The notes below the pieces were generated by a model that worked only from the letters and a program-made list of their open reading frames with translations, did no database searches and had not been told where the DNA came from. This document shows positions 18,389-26,910 of a stretch of DNA of 48,647 bases, one piece after another. Made by a program: the position numbers and the translations under genes. Positions within the stretch are counted from its first letter, which is position 1, and every line of letters begins with the position of its first letter. The stretch is taken from contig JAJYDW010000028.1 in the NCBI GenBank assembly GCA_021790385.1, forward strand, positions 1 to 48,647. The letters are read 5' to 3'. Origin of the DNA: Planctomycetota bacterium. GTDB taxonomy: Bacteria > Planctomycetota > Phycisphaerae > WQYP01.

Positions 18389-19948
18389 TTAAACCACCGT
18401 GTCGCCCGGCTGCGCGTTGCCGGCTTCTGGCTCCTGGCTCCTAACTGCTGTTGTAGGCCTTAACAGAGGAAAAAGCACCACATCGCGGATGCTGGTGCGG
18501 TTGGCCAGCAGCATCACCAGCCGATCGATGCCGATGCCCAGTCCGCCCGCGGGTGGCATGCCGTGGGCCAGAGCCGCTATAAAATCATCATCCATTCGCG
18601 CCATGGAATCTTCCAGTTTCTGGCCGGCCAACTGCTGCGTAAAAGTCTGCTGCTGCACCAGCGGATCATTGAGTTCGGTATAGGCGTTGGCCAGTTCCAT
18701 TCCGGCTACGTATAATTCAAAGCGCTCCGCAATGGTTTCATCATCAGGCTTGCGCCGGGTCAGGGGGCAAAGTCCCGCTGGATAATCGTGGACAAAGACC
18801 GGCCGCTCCATGGCCGCGATGGCGGGTTCCACCACCCGGTCGAAAAGTTCGCCCAGCAGGACATCATGGGCCTTGTTCTCAATATCCGCCACGCCATGCC
18901 GCGCGGCTGCTAGTTTTACCGCCGCGGCATCCGACATGTTCACGTCTGCATGGCGCTGCAACAGATCCCGGTAGCTGAGCCGCTCAAAAGGCGGCGTATA
19001 ATCGATGAGCCGATCACCAAATTGCAGGGTCAGCCTCGGGGGCGATTCCGCCGGCCCCTCCGCAGGACGCGCGTTTTTACGGCACATCGTCGCCAGGGCC
19101 ACCACCATTGATTCCGTGAGTTCCATCATGCCCGCTAAATCGCTGTACGCCTGATACAGTTCCAGCATGGTGAATTCCGGATTGTGGCGCGTATCAATAC
19201 CTTCATTGCGGAAATTGCGGTTGATTTCAAAGACTCTTTCCATGCCGCCCACCAGCAGACGCTTCAGGTATAATTCAGGGCTGATGCGCAAATATAAATC
19301 AATATCCAAGGCATTGTGATGAGTAACAAAAGGCCGGGCCGCCGCGCCACCGGCCAAGGATTGCATCATGGGGGTTTCCACTTCCACAAAGTTTAGTCCG
19401 TGGAGAAAATCCCGAATTTCCCGCACCACCCGAGACCGCAGCAGAAATACTTCCAGCGAATTCGGATTGGCGAAAAGATCCACATACCTCTGGCGATAGC
19501 GCAGTTCCGTATCGGCCAGGCCGTGGAATTTTTCCGGCGGCGGCAGCAAGGCCTTGGATGCAATGCCCAGCCCATCCGCCCACACCGTAATTTCACCGGT
19601 TTTGGTATGACCGACTTTGCCGGAAAACCACGCGATATCACCCAATTCCAGCAATTTAGCTTTATCCCAATTTATCCCCAAGTTTTGCTTGGCCACGCCA
19701 ATTTGAATGCGCCCCGTCCAATCCGCGATAGTGATGAAAATCAGTTTTCCGATATCGCGAAGCAGCAAGATGCGGCCCGCTACTTTAACAGTAGTACCGC
19801 CGTCATGCGGAGTATCCCCCTGATGCAGTTGCCGAGCCTGATCGATCGAAGATAAATCGTCGATTCGTCGCCCGAATGGCTCTGCGCCCAAGGCATGCCA
19901 GCGGGCCAGGCGGGTCAGGCGATCCTGATATTGCGGGTTATCCTGCAT
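18389..19948 (-). CDS. lysS: Lysyl-tRNA synthetase, class II
   Basis: 519-residue class II enzyme that charges tRNA-Lys. The N-terminal OB fold carries VAGRILLLRDIGKLIFITI. Motif 2 is FRNEGIDTRHNPEFTMLELY and motif 3 is GLGIGIDRLVMLLANRTSIR. The final ~20 residues (after LFPLLRPT) form a hydrophilic tail beyond the conserved end. That tail is encoded by a 7-bp-period repeat (18422-18447) of the kind found in intergenic DNA here. ATG 19948 lacks a close Shine-Dalgarno; an AAGGG lies ~16 nt upstream. It heads the minus-strand run lysS-permease-ATPase-tatC. Confidence 0.95.
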   Translation of the reverse strand: MQDNPQYQDRLTRLARWHALGAEPFGRRIDDLSSIDQARQLHQGDTPHDGGTTVKVAGRILLLRDIGKLIFITIADWTGRIQIGVAKQNLGINWDKAKLLELGDIAWFSGKVGHTKTGEITVWADGLGIASKALLPPPEKFHGLADTELRYRQRYVDLFANPNSLEVFLLRSRVVREIRDFLHGLNFVEVETPMMQSLAGGAAARPFVTHHNALDIDLYLRISPELYLKRLLVGGMERVFEINRNFRNEGIDTRHNPEFTMLELYQAYSDLAGMMELTESMVVALATMCRKNARPAEGPAESPPRLTLQFGDRLIDYTPPFERLSYRDLLQRHADVNMSDAAAVKLAAARHGVADIENKAHDVLLGELFDRVVEPAIAAMERPVFVHDYPAGLCPLTRRKPDDETIAERFELYVAGMELANAYTELNDPLVQQQTFTQQLAGQKLEDSMARMDDDFIAALAHGMPPAGGLGIGIDRLVMLLANRTSIRDVVLFPLLRPTTAVRSQEPEAGNAQPGDTVV

Positions 19949-20094
19949 GATGGTTGTGCGTTACCCTTCTTGTTTAATCCTCGGACCACCCTTTCCGGCA
20001 CCACGACCCTTGTCGCCCGGCGGCCAACGAAGATTGCGCATTGTAGCCGTTCCACAGGCCGGTGAAAACCGCCGCCCAAGGGGAGTTTCGGTAG

Positions 20095-20258
20095 GGGGCT
20101 GTCAGGAAATAAAGTGTATGAATACGGCGCAGGCATTTTGGCGGCCGGCCAGACGCGAGCGACGCGCATACCCCGCCAGCGGGTCTGTAAGGAGTAAGCA
20201 ACAAAGCCTGCCGCTAAAAGGACCAGCCGGATAGCATCAGGTTATTTCTTGACATCCC
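20095..20258 (+). mobile_element. MITE-like element, copy 1
   Basis: 164-bp element sharing most of its sequence with the reverse complement of 47260-47422. It has imperfect terminal inverted repeats: the left end reads GGGGCTGTCAGGAAATAA, and the right end on the opposite strand reads GGGATGTCAAGAAATAA. The first ~48 bp match the other copy almost exactly; the interior diverges more. It is too short to encode a transposase. I cannot define a clear target duplication here (flanks GTAG and TTAA), unlike copy 2. Confidence 0.7.
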
Positions 20259-20462
20259 TTAAGATGGACTCCAGTGCGTAGATTGTCCATTTGCACCTCC
20301 GGCGTCGCATCTTGTCCCGGGCTTATGAGTGTCGCGCGGATCAACCTGGCGATTGGGGTGGAGAAGGCGACGCAACATGGGAGCGCCGTCCTGTAGAACA
20401 TGTTACGCCCCCGGACAGAAACATGGGTGAAACGTACACTCGCCCGGCGTTTAGCCATGTCG

Positions 20463-20468
20463 TATAAT
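20463..20468 (+). promoter_or_regulatory. Candidate -10 box of gltA
   Basis: Perfect TATAAT 44 nt upstream of the preferred gltA start. No good -35 match is seen 16-18 nt upstream, so a weak or activator-dependent promoter is possible. Confidence 0.4.
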
Positions 20469-20512
20469 GGCCTTCGGCTCGTCGCGAACCAGCCTGTATG
20501 GGAAAATTGATC

Positions 20513-21808
20513 ATGGCAGATTCTGTAGAACTTCATTACGATGGAAAATCTTATAGCTATCCTCTGATAACGGGAACAGAAAATGAGCGCGGCATTGACA
20601 TCAGCCGCCTGCGCGCCGAAACCGGATTGATCACGTTGGATCCCGGCTACGGCAACACCGGGGCATGTAAAAGCGCCATCACCTATATTGACGGGGAAAA
20701 GGGCATTCTGCATTATCGCGGCATTCCGATCGAGCAGTTTGCCGAGCACCCGGATTTTATCGAAGTGGCATGGACGCTTATTTTTGGCCGTCTGCCGGAT
20801 CAGAACGAGCGGGCCCGTTTCAGTGCCCGGCTTACCGCTAACGCCCATCTTCATGAAGCCATGAAGCACGCATTTGACGCTTTTCCGGTCAGCGCGCCGC
20901 CCATGGCCGTCACTTCAGCCATGATCAATACCCTCGGCTGTTTTCACAGTGAATTCTACTCTTTGGCCGATGAGATGCAGTTCGAGGAAGTAGCCGCCCG
21001 GTTGATCAGCAAAATCCGCACGATCGCGGCGTTCACCTATCGGCGTTTCCGTGGAATGCCTTATATCTACGCCGATTCCAAACTGCGTTATTGTGCCAAT
21101 CTCTTGCACATGATGTTTTCCATGCCCTATGAACAGCACGTGGCGGATCCTGCAGTGGAAGATGCCCTCAATCTGATCTTTCTTCTGCATGCAGATCATG
21201 AACAGAATTGTTCCACCAGTACGGTGCGCATGGTGGGCAGCAGCAAGGCCAATCTTTTTGCCAGTATCGCCTCCGGAGTGTGTGCGCTATGGGGACCGCT
21301 GCACGGAGGTGCCAATGTGGAAGTCATGGACATGCTGGAAAATATCCATTCCGGCGGCATCACTGCGGAAAAATATGTGGAACTCGCGAAAAACAAGGAA
21401 AGCCATGTGCGACTCATGGGTTTTGGCCACCGCGTGTACAAAAATTATGATCCGCGCGCACGAATTCTCCAGAAGGCCGCCCAGCGGGTCTTCAAGAAGC
21501 TCAAGGTCAATGATCCGCTGCTGAATATCGCCCGCAAACTGGAAGAATTAGCACTGCAGGATGATTATTTTGTCAGTCGCAAACTCTACCCCAACGTGGA
21601 TTTCTACAGCGGCATTATTCTGCGGGCCATCGGTATTCCCACCGATATGTTCACGGTGATGTTCGTCATCGGGCGATTGCCGGGATGGATAGCCCATTGG
21701 AAGGAACAGCATGATGATGCGACTGCCAAAATCGCCCGCCCCAGGCAGATTTACACCGGACCGGTAAATCAGCAATATGTTCCGGCCAAGGATCGCCCCG
21801 TGGGCTGA
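20513..21808 (+). CDS. gltA: Citrate synthase (type II)
   Basis: 431-residue citrate synthase, condensing oxaloacetate and acetyl-CoA at the entry to the TCA cycle. Active-site motifs are complete: LLHADHEQNCSTST, LWGPLHGGANVEV (catalytic His), GFGHRVYKNYDPRA (second His), and the catalytic Asp in GIPTDMFTVMFVIGRLPGW. The length and N-terminal domain match the hexameric proteobacterial-type enzyme. I prefer ATG 20513 (MADSVEL) because a weak GGGA precedes it; ATG 20498 would add five residues but has no ribosome site. It is convergent with korDABC, 68 nt apart. Confidence 0.95.
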   Translation: MADSVELHYDGKSYSYPLITGTENERGIDISRLRAETGLITLDPGYGNTGACKSAITYIDGEKGILHYRGIPIEQFAEHPDFIEVAWTLIFGRLPDQNERARFSARLTANAHLHEAMKHAFDAFPVSAPPMAVTSAMINTLGCFHSEFYSLADEMQFEEVAARLISKIRTIAAFTYRRFRGMPYIYADSKLRYCANLLHMMFSMPYEQHVADPAVEDALNLIFLLHADHEQNCSTSTVRMVGSSKANLFASIASGVCALWGPLHGGANVEVMDMLENIHSGGITAEKYVELAKNKESHVRLMGFGHRVYKNYDPRARILQKAAQRVFKKLKVNDPLLNIARKLEELALQDDYFVSRKLYPNVDFYSGIILRAIGIPTDMFTVMFVIGRLPGWIAHWKEQHDDATAKIARPRQIYTGPVNQQYVPAKDRPVG

Positions 21809-21876
21809 AGAACATCGGTGTTGCCACGCGATAGGTCCGGTGCCGAACATTGTCTGCCCCGGAGGCCCAACCCTTC

Positions 21877-22527
21877 TTACCTGGGTGACGCCGAATCCCT
21901 GACAAAAGAGGAATCCTGTGCGGGTACCAGATGGCCCAACAGTGTGGTCGTACCGGCATGCTGCTGGAGTTTCTGGAGCTGCAAAGACCGTGCGGCTTGC
22001 AGACCCAGATCAAAAGCTTTCATGTTGACCTCCAGCAGGGCCGGGCGGATCCGCGTATGCAGGATTTTGCGTACATGTTCTTTATCCACCACTTTGGTCA
22101 ATTCCACCGTCATTCCCACTGCCAGGATATTGGCGGTAAGCACATTGCCGACTTCGTACTTGGCGGTGCGAATCATGGGAAATTCATAAATATCCCAGGT
22201 TTCACGTTCCTGAGCCGATACCCGCACCAGATTATCATCTACCAATACCACGGCATGATTTTTCAGATCGCCCTTGTACATGTCGTAGGTCCGTTGATCC
22301 AGCGCGAGCAAGAAGTCCAGATGCGTGGCCTCAGGAAATTCGATGCTCTGGTCCGAAATAATGACATCGGCCTTGGTGGGACCGCCCCGTACCTGCGAGG
22401 TATACGTAGGTACCTGCGTGGCAAAGCGATGTTCGTAAATGATCGCCGTCTCCGCGATAATTGCTCCCGCCAGTATATTGCCCTGGCCGCCAACACCGGC
22501 GAATCTCAACTCGCAACGGAATGCCAT
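21877..22527 (-). CDS. korC: 2-oxoglutarate:ferredoxin oxidoreductase, gamma subunit
   Basis: 216-residue gamma subunit of a 2-oxoacid:ferredoxin oxidoreductase. It carries the domain's glycine motif (FAGVGGQGNILAGAIIAE) and the SQVRGGPTKADVIIS segment. The last ~25 residues after QHAGTTTLLGHL extend past the usual end. An AAGGAG ribosome site precedes the ATG, and the gap to korB is 10 nt. It is the last gene of the korDABC operon. Confidence 0.9.
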   Translation of the reverse strand: MAFRCELRFAGVGGQGNILAGAIIAETAIIYEHRFATQVPTYTSQVRGGPTKADVIISDQSIEFPEATHLDFLLALDQRTYDMYKGDLKNHAVVLVDDNLVRVSAQERETWDIYEFPMIRTAKYEVGNVLTANILAVGMTVELTKVVDKEHVRKILHTRIRPALLEVNMKAFDLGLQAARSLQLQKLQQHAGTTTLLGHLVPAQDSSFVRDSASPR

Positions 22528-22537
22528 AAAGTTCTCC

Positions 22538-23365
22538 TTATACGACGGCTGTTTGCTCCACGGGACGGCTTAATTCATAATAGGCTTGGGCGTATTCCTT
22601 TTTTTCAAGATCCTGATGGAATATGCCCGTTATCATTTTACCCTGCAGTTCCTCCGGGCTAAGTGCACCCGCATTGCTCCGGTTGACCGTAATATTACGT
22701 ATATGCTCCACGAGCTGCACCGGATCTCCCAATTGATTCCGTCCACCCCATTGGGTATGGCACGTGCTCAACGCATCAATAACGCTGATGCCTTTATGTT
22801 CCAGTCCTTTGCGCAGGTAATTCTTAAGCGATATCGGATCCGCCACACTGCCGCGGGCCACAAAAGTGGCTCCGGCACCGCGAGCCAGTTCCACCACATC
22901 AAAATTCGAATCGATATTTCCCTGAGGCATGGTGGACGCCTTGGAACCGGGTGGCGTGGTTGGCGAATACTGTCCACCCGTCATGCCATAAATCCAGTTA
23001 TTGACCACCACCATGGTGATGTCTATGTTTCTCCGGCACGCATGAATGAAGTGATTTCCCCCGATCGCCAGCATGTCGCCATCACCGGAAAACACAATCA
23101 CATGCATGGAAGGATGGCACATCTTGATGGCTGTGGCGGCCGGTACTGCGCGGCCGTGCAGGGTGTGCAAGGTGTGAAAATCGACGTATCCGCTGCCCCG
23201 TGCGGCACAGCCGATACCCGATACCATCACGATGTCATTTTTTTCCCAATGCAGCTCATCAATGGCCCCGATGAGGGCTTTGAGGACAATGCCGTTGCCG
23301 CAGCCCGGACACCAATACAGGGGTAATTTATCGTTCCGCAGATACCTCGGATAATCCACGCTCAT
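22538..23365 (-). CDS. korB: 2-oxoglutarate:ferredoxin oxidoreductase, beta subunit
   Basis: 275-residue beta subunit that binds thiamine diphosphate and an Fe-S cluster. TPP/Mg binding is seen in VFSGDGDMLAIGGNHFIHA and VVVNNWIYGMTGGQYSPT. N-terminal cluster cysteines lie in YWCPGCGNG, with further Cys in GIGCAARG. STCHTQWGGRN is typical of the 2-oxoglutarate type. The start codon overlaps the korA stop in an ATGA, so the two are translationally coupled. Confidence 0.93.
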   Translation of the reverse strand: MSVDYPRYLRNDKLPLYWCPGCGNGIVLKALIGAIDELHWEKNDIVMVSGIGCAARGSGYVDFHTLHTLHGRAVPAATAIKMCHPSMHVIVFSGDGDMLAIGGNHFIHACRRNIDITMVVVNNWIYGMTGGQYSPTTPPGSKASTMPQGNIDSNFDVVELARGAGATFVARGSVADPISLKNYLRKGLEHKGISVIDALSTCHTQWGGRNQLGDPVQLVEHIRNITVNRSNAGALSPEELQGKMITGIFHQDLEKKEYAQAYYELSRPVEQTAVV

Positions 23366-24504
23366 GCTGATACCTCCCGTATTTTCTGGAGAATCTGTTG
23401 CGGGCGGATAGGAGTACCGGCTGCCTGCAGCACACAGTGAAGTTCAGATCGCCCCTGCAAAGCGCGTTGCACTTCGTGGATCATCTGCCCCAGATTCATC
23501 TCGCTGACGATAATATGTTTAAATTTTCGTCCCAGCTCCATCACCTGCTGAAACGGGAATGGCCACACGGTAATCGGCCGGAACATTCCGACTTTAAGAC
23601 CCTGGGCGCGGGCCTCCTTGATCGCCACCCGGGCGGCATTGGCATTGCTGCCATAGGCAATCACCGCCACCTGAGCATCTTCCAACTGATAATGCTCAAA
23701 ACTTTCAATGTCCGCGGTGGCATCCATGATTTTATTGATCATGCGGTTTTCGTCGGCCAGCACCGTGGTGGCATTTTCCGTCGGAAAGCCGGTAGCATCT
23801 TTGTTCAAACCCGTCATGTGAAAGCGATAGCGTGGAAAATTTTCGCGGTTGGGCAGTGGCGGAACCGGGTTCGTCGCGGAGATCTCGTACGGGCGATAGT
23901 TTTCGGGTTCGACGGTCGGCTGGCGGCGATCGACAATCTCCAGCGTGTCGGGCGGGGGCAAGGTAACACCACTGCTAAGATGGGCCAGGGTGGCATCGGA
24001 TAAAATGATCACCGGGGTACGATAACGTTCGGCCATGTTAAACGCGCGAATGGTTTGCGTGTAGCATTCCAGCAGGGTTCCGGGCGCGACCGCGATAATC
24101 ATGTGATCTCCATGCGTGCCCCAGCGTGCCTGCATATAGTCACTTTGTGAAGCACGTGTGGGCAATCCCGTGGAAGGCCCGCCGCGCATCACATCCACGA
24201 TCACCAGCGGAAGTTCCATCATACAGGCCATGCCAATACCCTCCTGTTTGAGGGATATCCCCGGACCGCTGGATGCCGTCATCGATTTGTACCCCGCATA
24301 ACTGGCCGCGGCCGCGGCGATGATACTGGCAATTTCGTCTTCCAGTTGCATGAAAATACCCCCGACTTCCGGCATTCTGCGGGCCAGCAGTTCGGGAATT
24401 TCACTCGATGGCGTGATCGGGTAACCAGCATAAAAGCGACAACCCGCCAACAACGCGGCCTCCACAATCAGTTGGTTCCCATTCATGATTTGGACATCGG
24501 CCAT
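23362..24504 (-). CDS. korA: 2-oxoglutarate:ferredoxin oxidoreductase, alpha subunit
   Basis: 380-residue alpha subunit. It begins NGNQLIVEAALLAGCRFYAG, then YPITPSSEIPELLARR, the pyrimidine-binding side of the TPP site, and carries SGPGISLKQEGIGMA and RGGPSTGLPTRASQSD. It lacks the fused gamma domain found in some homologues, consistent with a separate korC. With KorB, KorC and KorD it oxidises 2-oxoglutarate to succinyl-CoA and reduces ferredoxin; the reaction can run in reverse as CO2 fixation. It lies 13 nt after korD and overlaps korB by 4 nt. Confidence 0.93.
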   Translation of the reverse strand: MADVQIMNGNQLIVEAALLAGCRFYAGYPITPSSEIPELLARRMPEVGGIFMQLEDEIASIIAAAAASYAGYKSMTASSGPGISLKQEGIGMACMMELPLVIVDVMRGGPSTGLPTRASQSDYMQARWGTHGDHMIIAVAPGTLLECYTQTIRAFNMAERYRTPVIILSDATLAHLSSGVTLPPPDTLEIVDRRQPTVEPENYRPYEISATNPVPPLPNRENFPRYRFHMTGLNKDATGFPTENATTVLADENRMINKIMDATADIESFEHYQLEDAQVAVIAYGSNANAARVAIKEARAQGLKVGMFRPITVWPFPFQQVMELGRKFKHIIVSEMNLGQMIHEVQRALQGRSELHCVLQAAGTPIRPQQILQKIREVSA

Positions 24505-24517
24505 GTTGCATTTCCTT

Positions 24518-24790
24518 TTACCTGGATTTTGTCACCATCTGGCCATGACTGTCCTGAAATGCTACTTCCACTCCAACATCTACGACCGAAATGGCAAAGT
24601 GCGGACAGATCGCCTCGCAGAATCGACACTTCCTCACACAATCTTCCGGACGTGCCACTGTACACATGGAGCCGGTCCATACGTGCAGATTTTCCGTCAG
24701 TTCCAGAACGTTCTTGGGGCAGATATCAACACACAGGCCACAGGATGTGCACAGCCGATTGACGACGACAGGTGTTTGCTGAGCAGCCAT
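24518..24790 (-). CDS. korD: Ferredoxin-type subunit of 2-oxoglutarate:ferredoxin oxidoreductase
   Basis: 90-residue protein with two 4Fe-4S motifs. The first is standard (CTSCGLCVDICP). The second has a slightly wider first spacing (CVRKCRFCEAICP). It is the electron-transfer subunit of a four-subunit KorDABC enzyme and the first gene of the operon. The ATG follows a G-rich ribosome site (AAGGGGG, 6 nt upstream) inside the inverted repeat described separately. Confidence 0.88.
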   Translation of the reverse strand: MAAQQTPVVVNRLCTSCGLCVDICPKNVLELTENLHVWTGSMCTVARPEDCVRKCRFCEAICPHFAISVVDVGVEVAFQDSHGQMVTKSR

Positions 24791-24793
24791 AGG

Positions 24794-24849
24794 GCACCCC
24801 CTTGTGCCGCACCATGTAAAATTATAGTCCCTCCAGGGGGTGCGGGCAA
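24794..24849 (-). promoter_or_regulatory. kor operon promoter with flanking inverted repeat
   Basis: On the minus strand, TTGCCC (24844-24849) and a perfect TATAAT (24821-24826) are spaced by 17 nt. The start would be near 24815, giving a ~25-nt leader. Two perfect 8-bp arms, GCACCCCC (24794-24801) and GGGGGTGC (24836-24843), flank the -10 box, with centres 42 bp apart. One arm lies in the -35/-10 spacer and the other covers the ribosome site. This could be a regulator's operator pair or a DNA/RNA secondary structure; no regulator is assigned. Confidence 0.5.
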
Positions 24850-24970
24850 ATGGTTATTTTGTGTCGCCGCCGACCGTTGTACCTTGGGTTTATCGGTCCA
24901 GTGGTGCCGGTTTCTTCCGCCTAAGCGGCAACAATGCGGGGGAACGGCCTTGCCCGGTGCTTGGCGGCTC

Positions 24971-26068
24971 TTATTGCAATTCCAGGGCCGCCAGCCGCTG
25001 TTCCCGGTCGTACTGGCGCAAAGCGGCGATGAGTTCATCCATCTTGCCGGCGATGATCTGTTCCAGTGGAAAATTCTGGTTGAGGCGATGATCGGTGAGG
25101 CGATTCTGGGGAAAGTTATAGGTGCGTATCCGTTCATTGCGGTCGCCGCTGCCGATCATCCGTCGGCGCTCATCCGACCTGGCCAGGCGGCGTTGTGAAT
25201 CGTAATGTTCAAACACCCGCGAACGCAAAATACGCCAGGCTTTGTCCCTATTTTTATGCTGGCTGCGCTCTTCCCGCATCCGTACCACAATGCCGGTGGG
25301 CAGGTGTGTAAGTTGCACCGCCGATTCCACCTTGTTGACATTCTGCCCGCCTGGCCCGCCTGCCCGTGATACATCTTCGCGCACATCCGCGGGATTGATT
25401 TCAATGGCCGATTGATCCGCCTCCGGCAAAACCGCCACTGTGGCGGCGCTGGTATGCACCCGCCCCTGTGTTTCCGTCTCCGGCACGCGCTGCACCCGAT
25501 GGCCGCCCCCTTCCATCGACAAATCCACCACCACTCCGGGCCCGCGTATATTTACCACCACTTCCCGAAATCCACCCAGATCCCCCGGTGAAAAATCCAG
25601 CACTTCAAATTTCCAGTGGCGGGAATCGGCAAATCGGCGATACATTTCCAACAGGTCGCCGGCAAAGAGGGCCGCCTCATCACCCCCGGTGCCAGCCCGA
25701 ATTTCAACAATCACCGAATTTGCCGTCGGCTGGTCTGCCGATAAAAAATCATCAATGATTTTTTCAACCGCAACCTCCAACTGTCCTTCCAGCAACGTCA
25801 GCTCTTCCTGAGCCATCTGCTGAAATTCCACATCCTGTGAGGTATCGGCCGCCAGAAGCCGCGCTTCTTCGGCGCGAGCTTGCAGTCCCCGGTACTCAAA
25901 AAACGGTGCGAGAATGCGGGCCAGCCGCCCGTGTTCTTTGGCCAACTCCACCAGGGCCAGGGAATCCGGTGGTGGGTCGGCATTGAGCTGTGATTCAATC
26001 TGCGCCAGCCGCAGGGCCTGTTCCTGGAGCTTCTGCAAAATCCGCTGCTGTCCGGCATTCTGAATCAT
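24971..26068 (-). CDS. prfA: Peptide chain release factor 1
   Basis: 365-residue release factor RF1, which reads UAA and UAG stop codons. The catalytic GGQ is at 240-242 ([13 protein letters not shown]). The stop-codon tripeptide lies in [14 protein letters not shown]: it reads P-E-T where the common form is P-A-T or P-V-T, and RF2's S-P-F is excluded. [13 protein letters not shown] and the C-terminal [14 protein letters not shown] are typical. It is preceded by rpmE, 87 nt away, a common pairing. Confidence 0.95.
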   Translation of the reverse strand: MIQNAGQQRILQKLQEQALRLAQIESQLNADPPPDSLALVELAKEHGRLARILAPFFEYRGLQARAEEARLLAADTSQDVEFQQMAQEELTLLEGQLEVAVEKIIDDFLSADQPTANSVIVEIRAGTGGDEAALFAGDLLEMYRRFADSRHWKFEVLDFSPGDLGGFREVVVNIRGPGVVVDLSMEGGGHRVQRVPETETQGRVHTSAATVAVLPEADQSAIEINPADVREDVSRAGGPGGQNVNKVESAVQLTHLPTGIVVRMREERSQHKNRDKAWRILRSRVFEHYDSQRRLARSDERRRMIGSGDRNERIRTYNFPQNRLTDHRLNQNFPLEQIIAGKMDELIAALRQYDREQRLAALELQ

Positions 26069-26155
26069 GGAGTACTACCGTTGGGGTTAAAAACACACAC
26101 GCCGCAAGCCATGTCTCCATGGCCGGCGGCGCGTTGGAAGCTAAGGCAATTGAAT

Positions 26156-26395
26156 CTACTGCTTTTTGGCGGCAGCCGCGGCGGTGCCAGTCAGACTGAA
26201 ATTGGCGTACTTTTTCTGGAAGCGTTCCACCCGGCCGGCGGTATCGACAAACTTCTGTTTGCCGGTGTAAAAGGGGTGGCAGACGCCGCAGATTTCAACT
26301 TCAATTTTTTTCAACGATGAACCCGTTTCAAAGGTGTTGCCGCAGGCGCAATGCACCTTGGTAAAATTGTAGCGCGGATGAATCTTTTTCTTCAT
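26156..26395 (-). CDS. rpmE: Ribosomal protein L31
   Basis: 79-residue L31 of the zinc-binding type. Ligand cysteines are in VHCACGNTF and [15 protein letters not shown], followed by [14 protein letters not shown], the family's C-terminal core. The last ~10 residues are an Ala/Lys tail. It lies between tRNA-Met and prfA on the same strand. Confidence 0.95.
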   Translation of the reverse strand: MKKKIHPRYNFTKVHCACGNTFETGSSLKKIEVEICGVCHPFYTGKQKFVDTAGRVERFQKKYANFSLTGTAAAAAKKQ

Positions 26396-26526
26396 GGTTA
26401 TTTCCCTTGCGTTTCGGTGCTTCCTGATTTCAGCGGCCTTTTCCGCGCCGCTTCATCCCTTGATAAACATCGGCTCGGCGGACCACCCGCCAAAACCATC
26501 CGGATCACTCCAAGTGGCCCGGTTAC

Positions 26527-26599
26527 TAGCGGCGTCCGGACTCGAACCGGAGACCTTGGGCTTATGAATCCCGCGCTCTACCAACTGAGCTACGCCGCC
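26527..26599 (-). tRNA. tRNA-Met (CAT)
   Basis: A 73-nt cloverleaf on the minus strand. The acceptor stem GGCGGCG pairs with CGCCGCT (one G-U). The D arm is GCTC-AGTTGGTA-GAGC, the anticodon loop TTCATAA, and the T arm CCGG-TTCGAGT-CCGG. A73 is not followed by an encoded CCA. As drawn, the anticodon stem CGGGA/GCCCA has only three G-C pairs, with mismatches at both ends. The loop, A73 and sequence suit elongator Met; an Ile tRNA that reads AUA through a modified CAT cannot be fully excluded. Confidence 0.85.
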
Positions 26600-26685
26600 G
26601 CTCACGGAATCTATAATTATACCATGATCGGCGTAAAATGGGCAAATGGTAAAAATTCGGCGGCTGAGGGCTGAGGGGGGGCTGA

Positions 26686-26856
26686 GGCCATATTTTTTGG
26701 CGATTGCCCGACCGCCTGGAATATAACGCGTATTCCAGGAGCTGCCTGGGAGCGCGGGCGTCCTCGCCCGCATGGATCGGCAACAGGCTATCCGCACTAC
26801 GTCTCCCCTGGATGTTCTGATGATGGGCCTCTGTTTGCGCGCCAAAAAATATGGCC
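26686..26856. repeat. 171-bp element with perfect 17-bp terminal inverted repeats
   Basis: GGCCATATTTTTTGGCG at 26686-26702 is exactly the reverse complement of 26840-26856. Between them lie two strong hairpins: 9-bp arms 26715-26723/26731-26739 (CCTGGAATA) and 7-bp arms 26754-26760/26765-26771 (GCGGGCG). The layout suggests a MITE- or REP/BIME-like element. No target duplication is visible next to the ends. Confidence 0.55.
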
Positions 26857-26910
26857 GCACCTGCTGATGGGGCGAGGAGCCGAGGCGCCGGCATCCGGCT
26901 GGCTGAGGGG

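Larger units (their letters stand above)
19949..20512. other. Intergenic region between lysS and gltA
   Basis: About 560 nt with no gene I can support. It holds the divergent upstream regions of lysS and gltA and the MITE-like copy at 20095-20258. Short open frames crossing the element have no start signals and I treat them as non-coding. Confidence 0.6.

Noticed and set aside
20101..20234. Short conserved peptide-like frame in both MITE copies (C-Q-E-I-K-C-M-N-T-A-Q)
   Set aside because: The similarity follows from DNA identity of the element ends. The frames differ in length and have no start signals, so I do not call a gene.
21809..21876. Terminator between the convergent gltA and korC
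   Set aside because: I looked for a hairpin with a T-run on either strand and found none convincing.
26527..26599. Reading the CAT tRNA as initiator tRNA-fMet or tRNA-Ile2
   Set aside because: The acceptor stem begins with a G-U pair, not the C-A mismatch of initiators, and the anticodon stem lacks the three consecutive G-C pairs in the initiator position. Ile2 is not fully excluded, but the sequence is closer to elongator Met.
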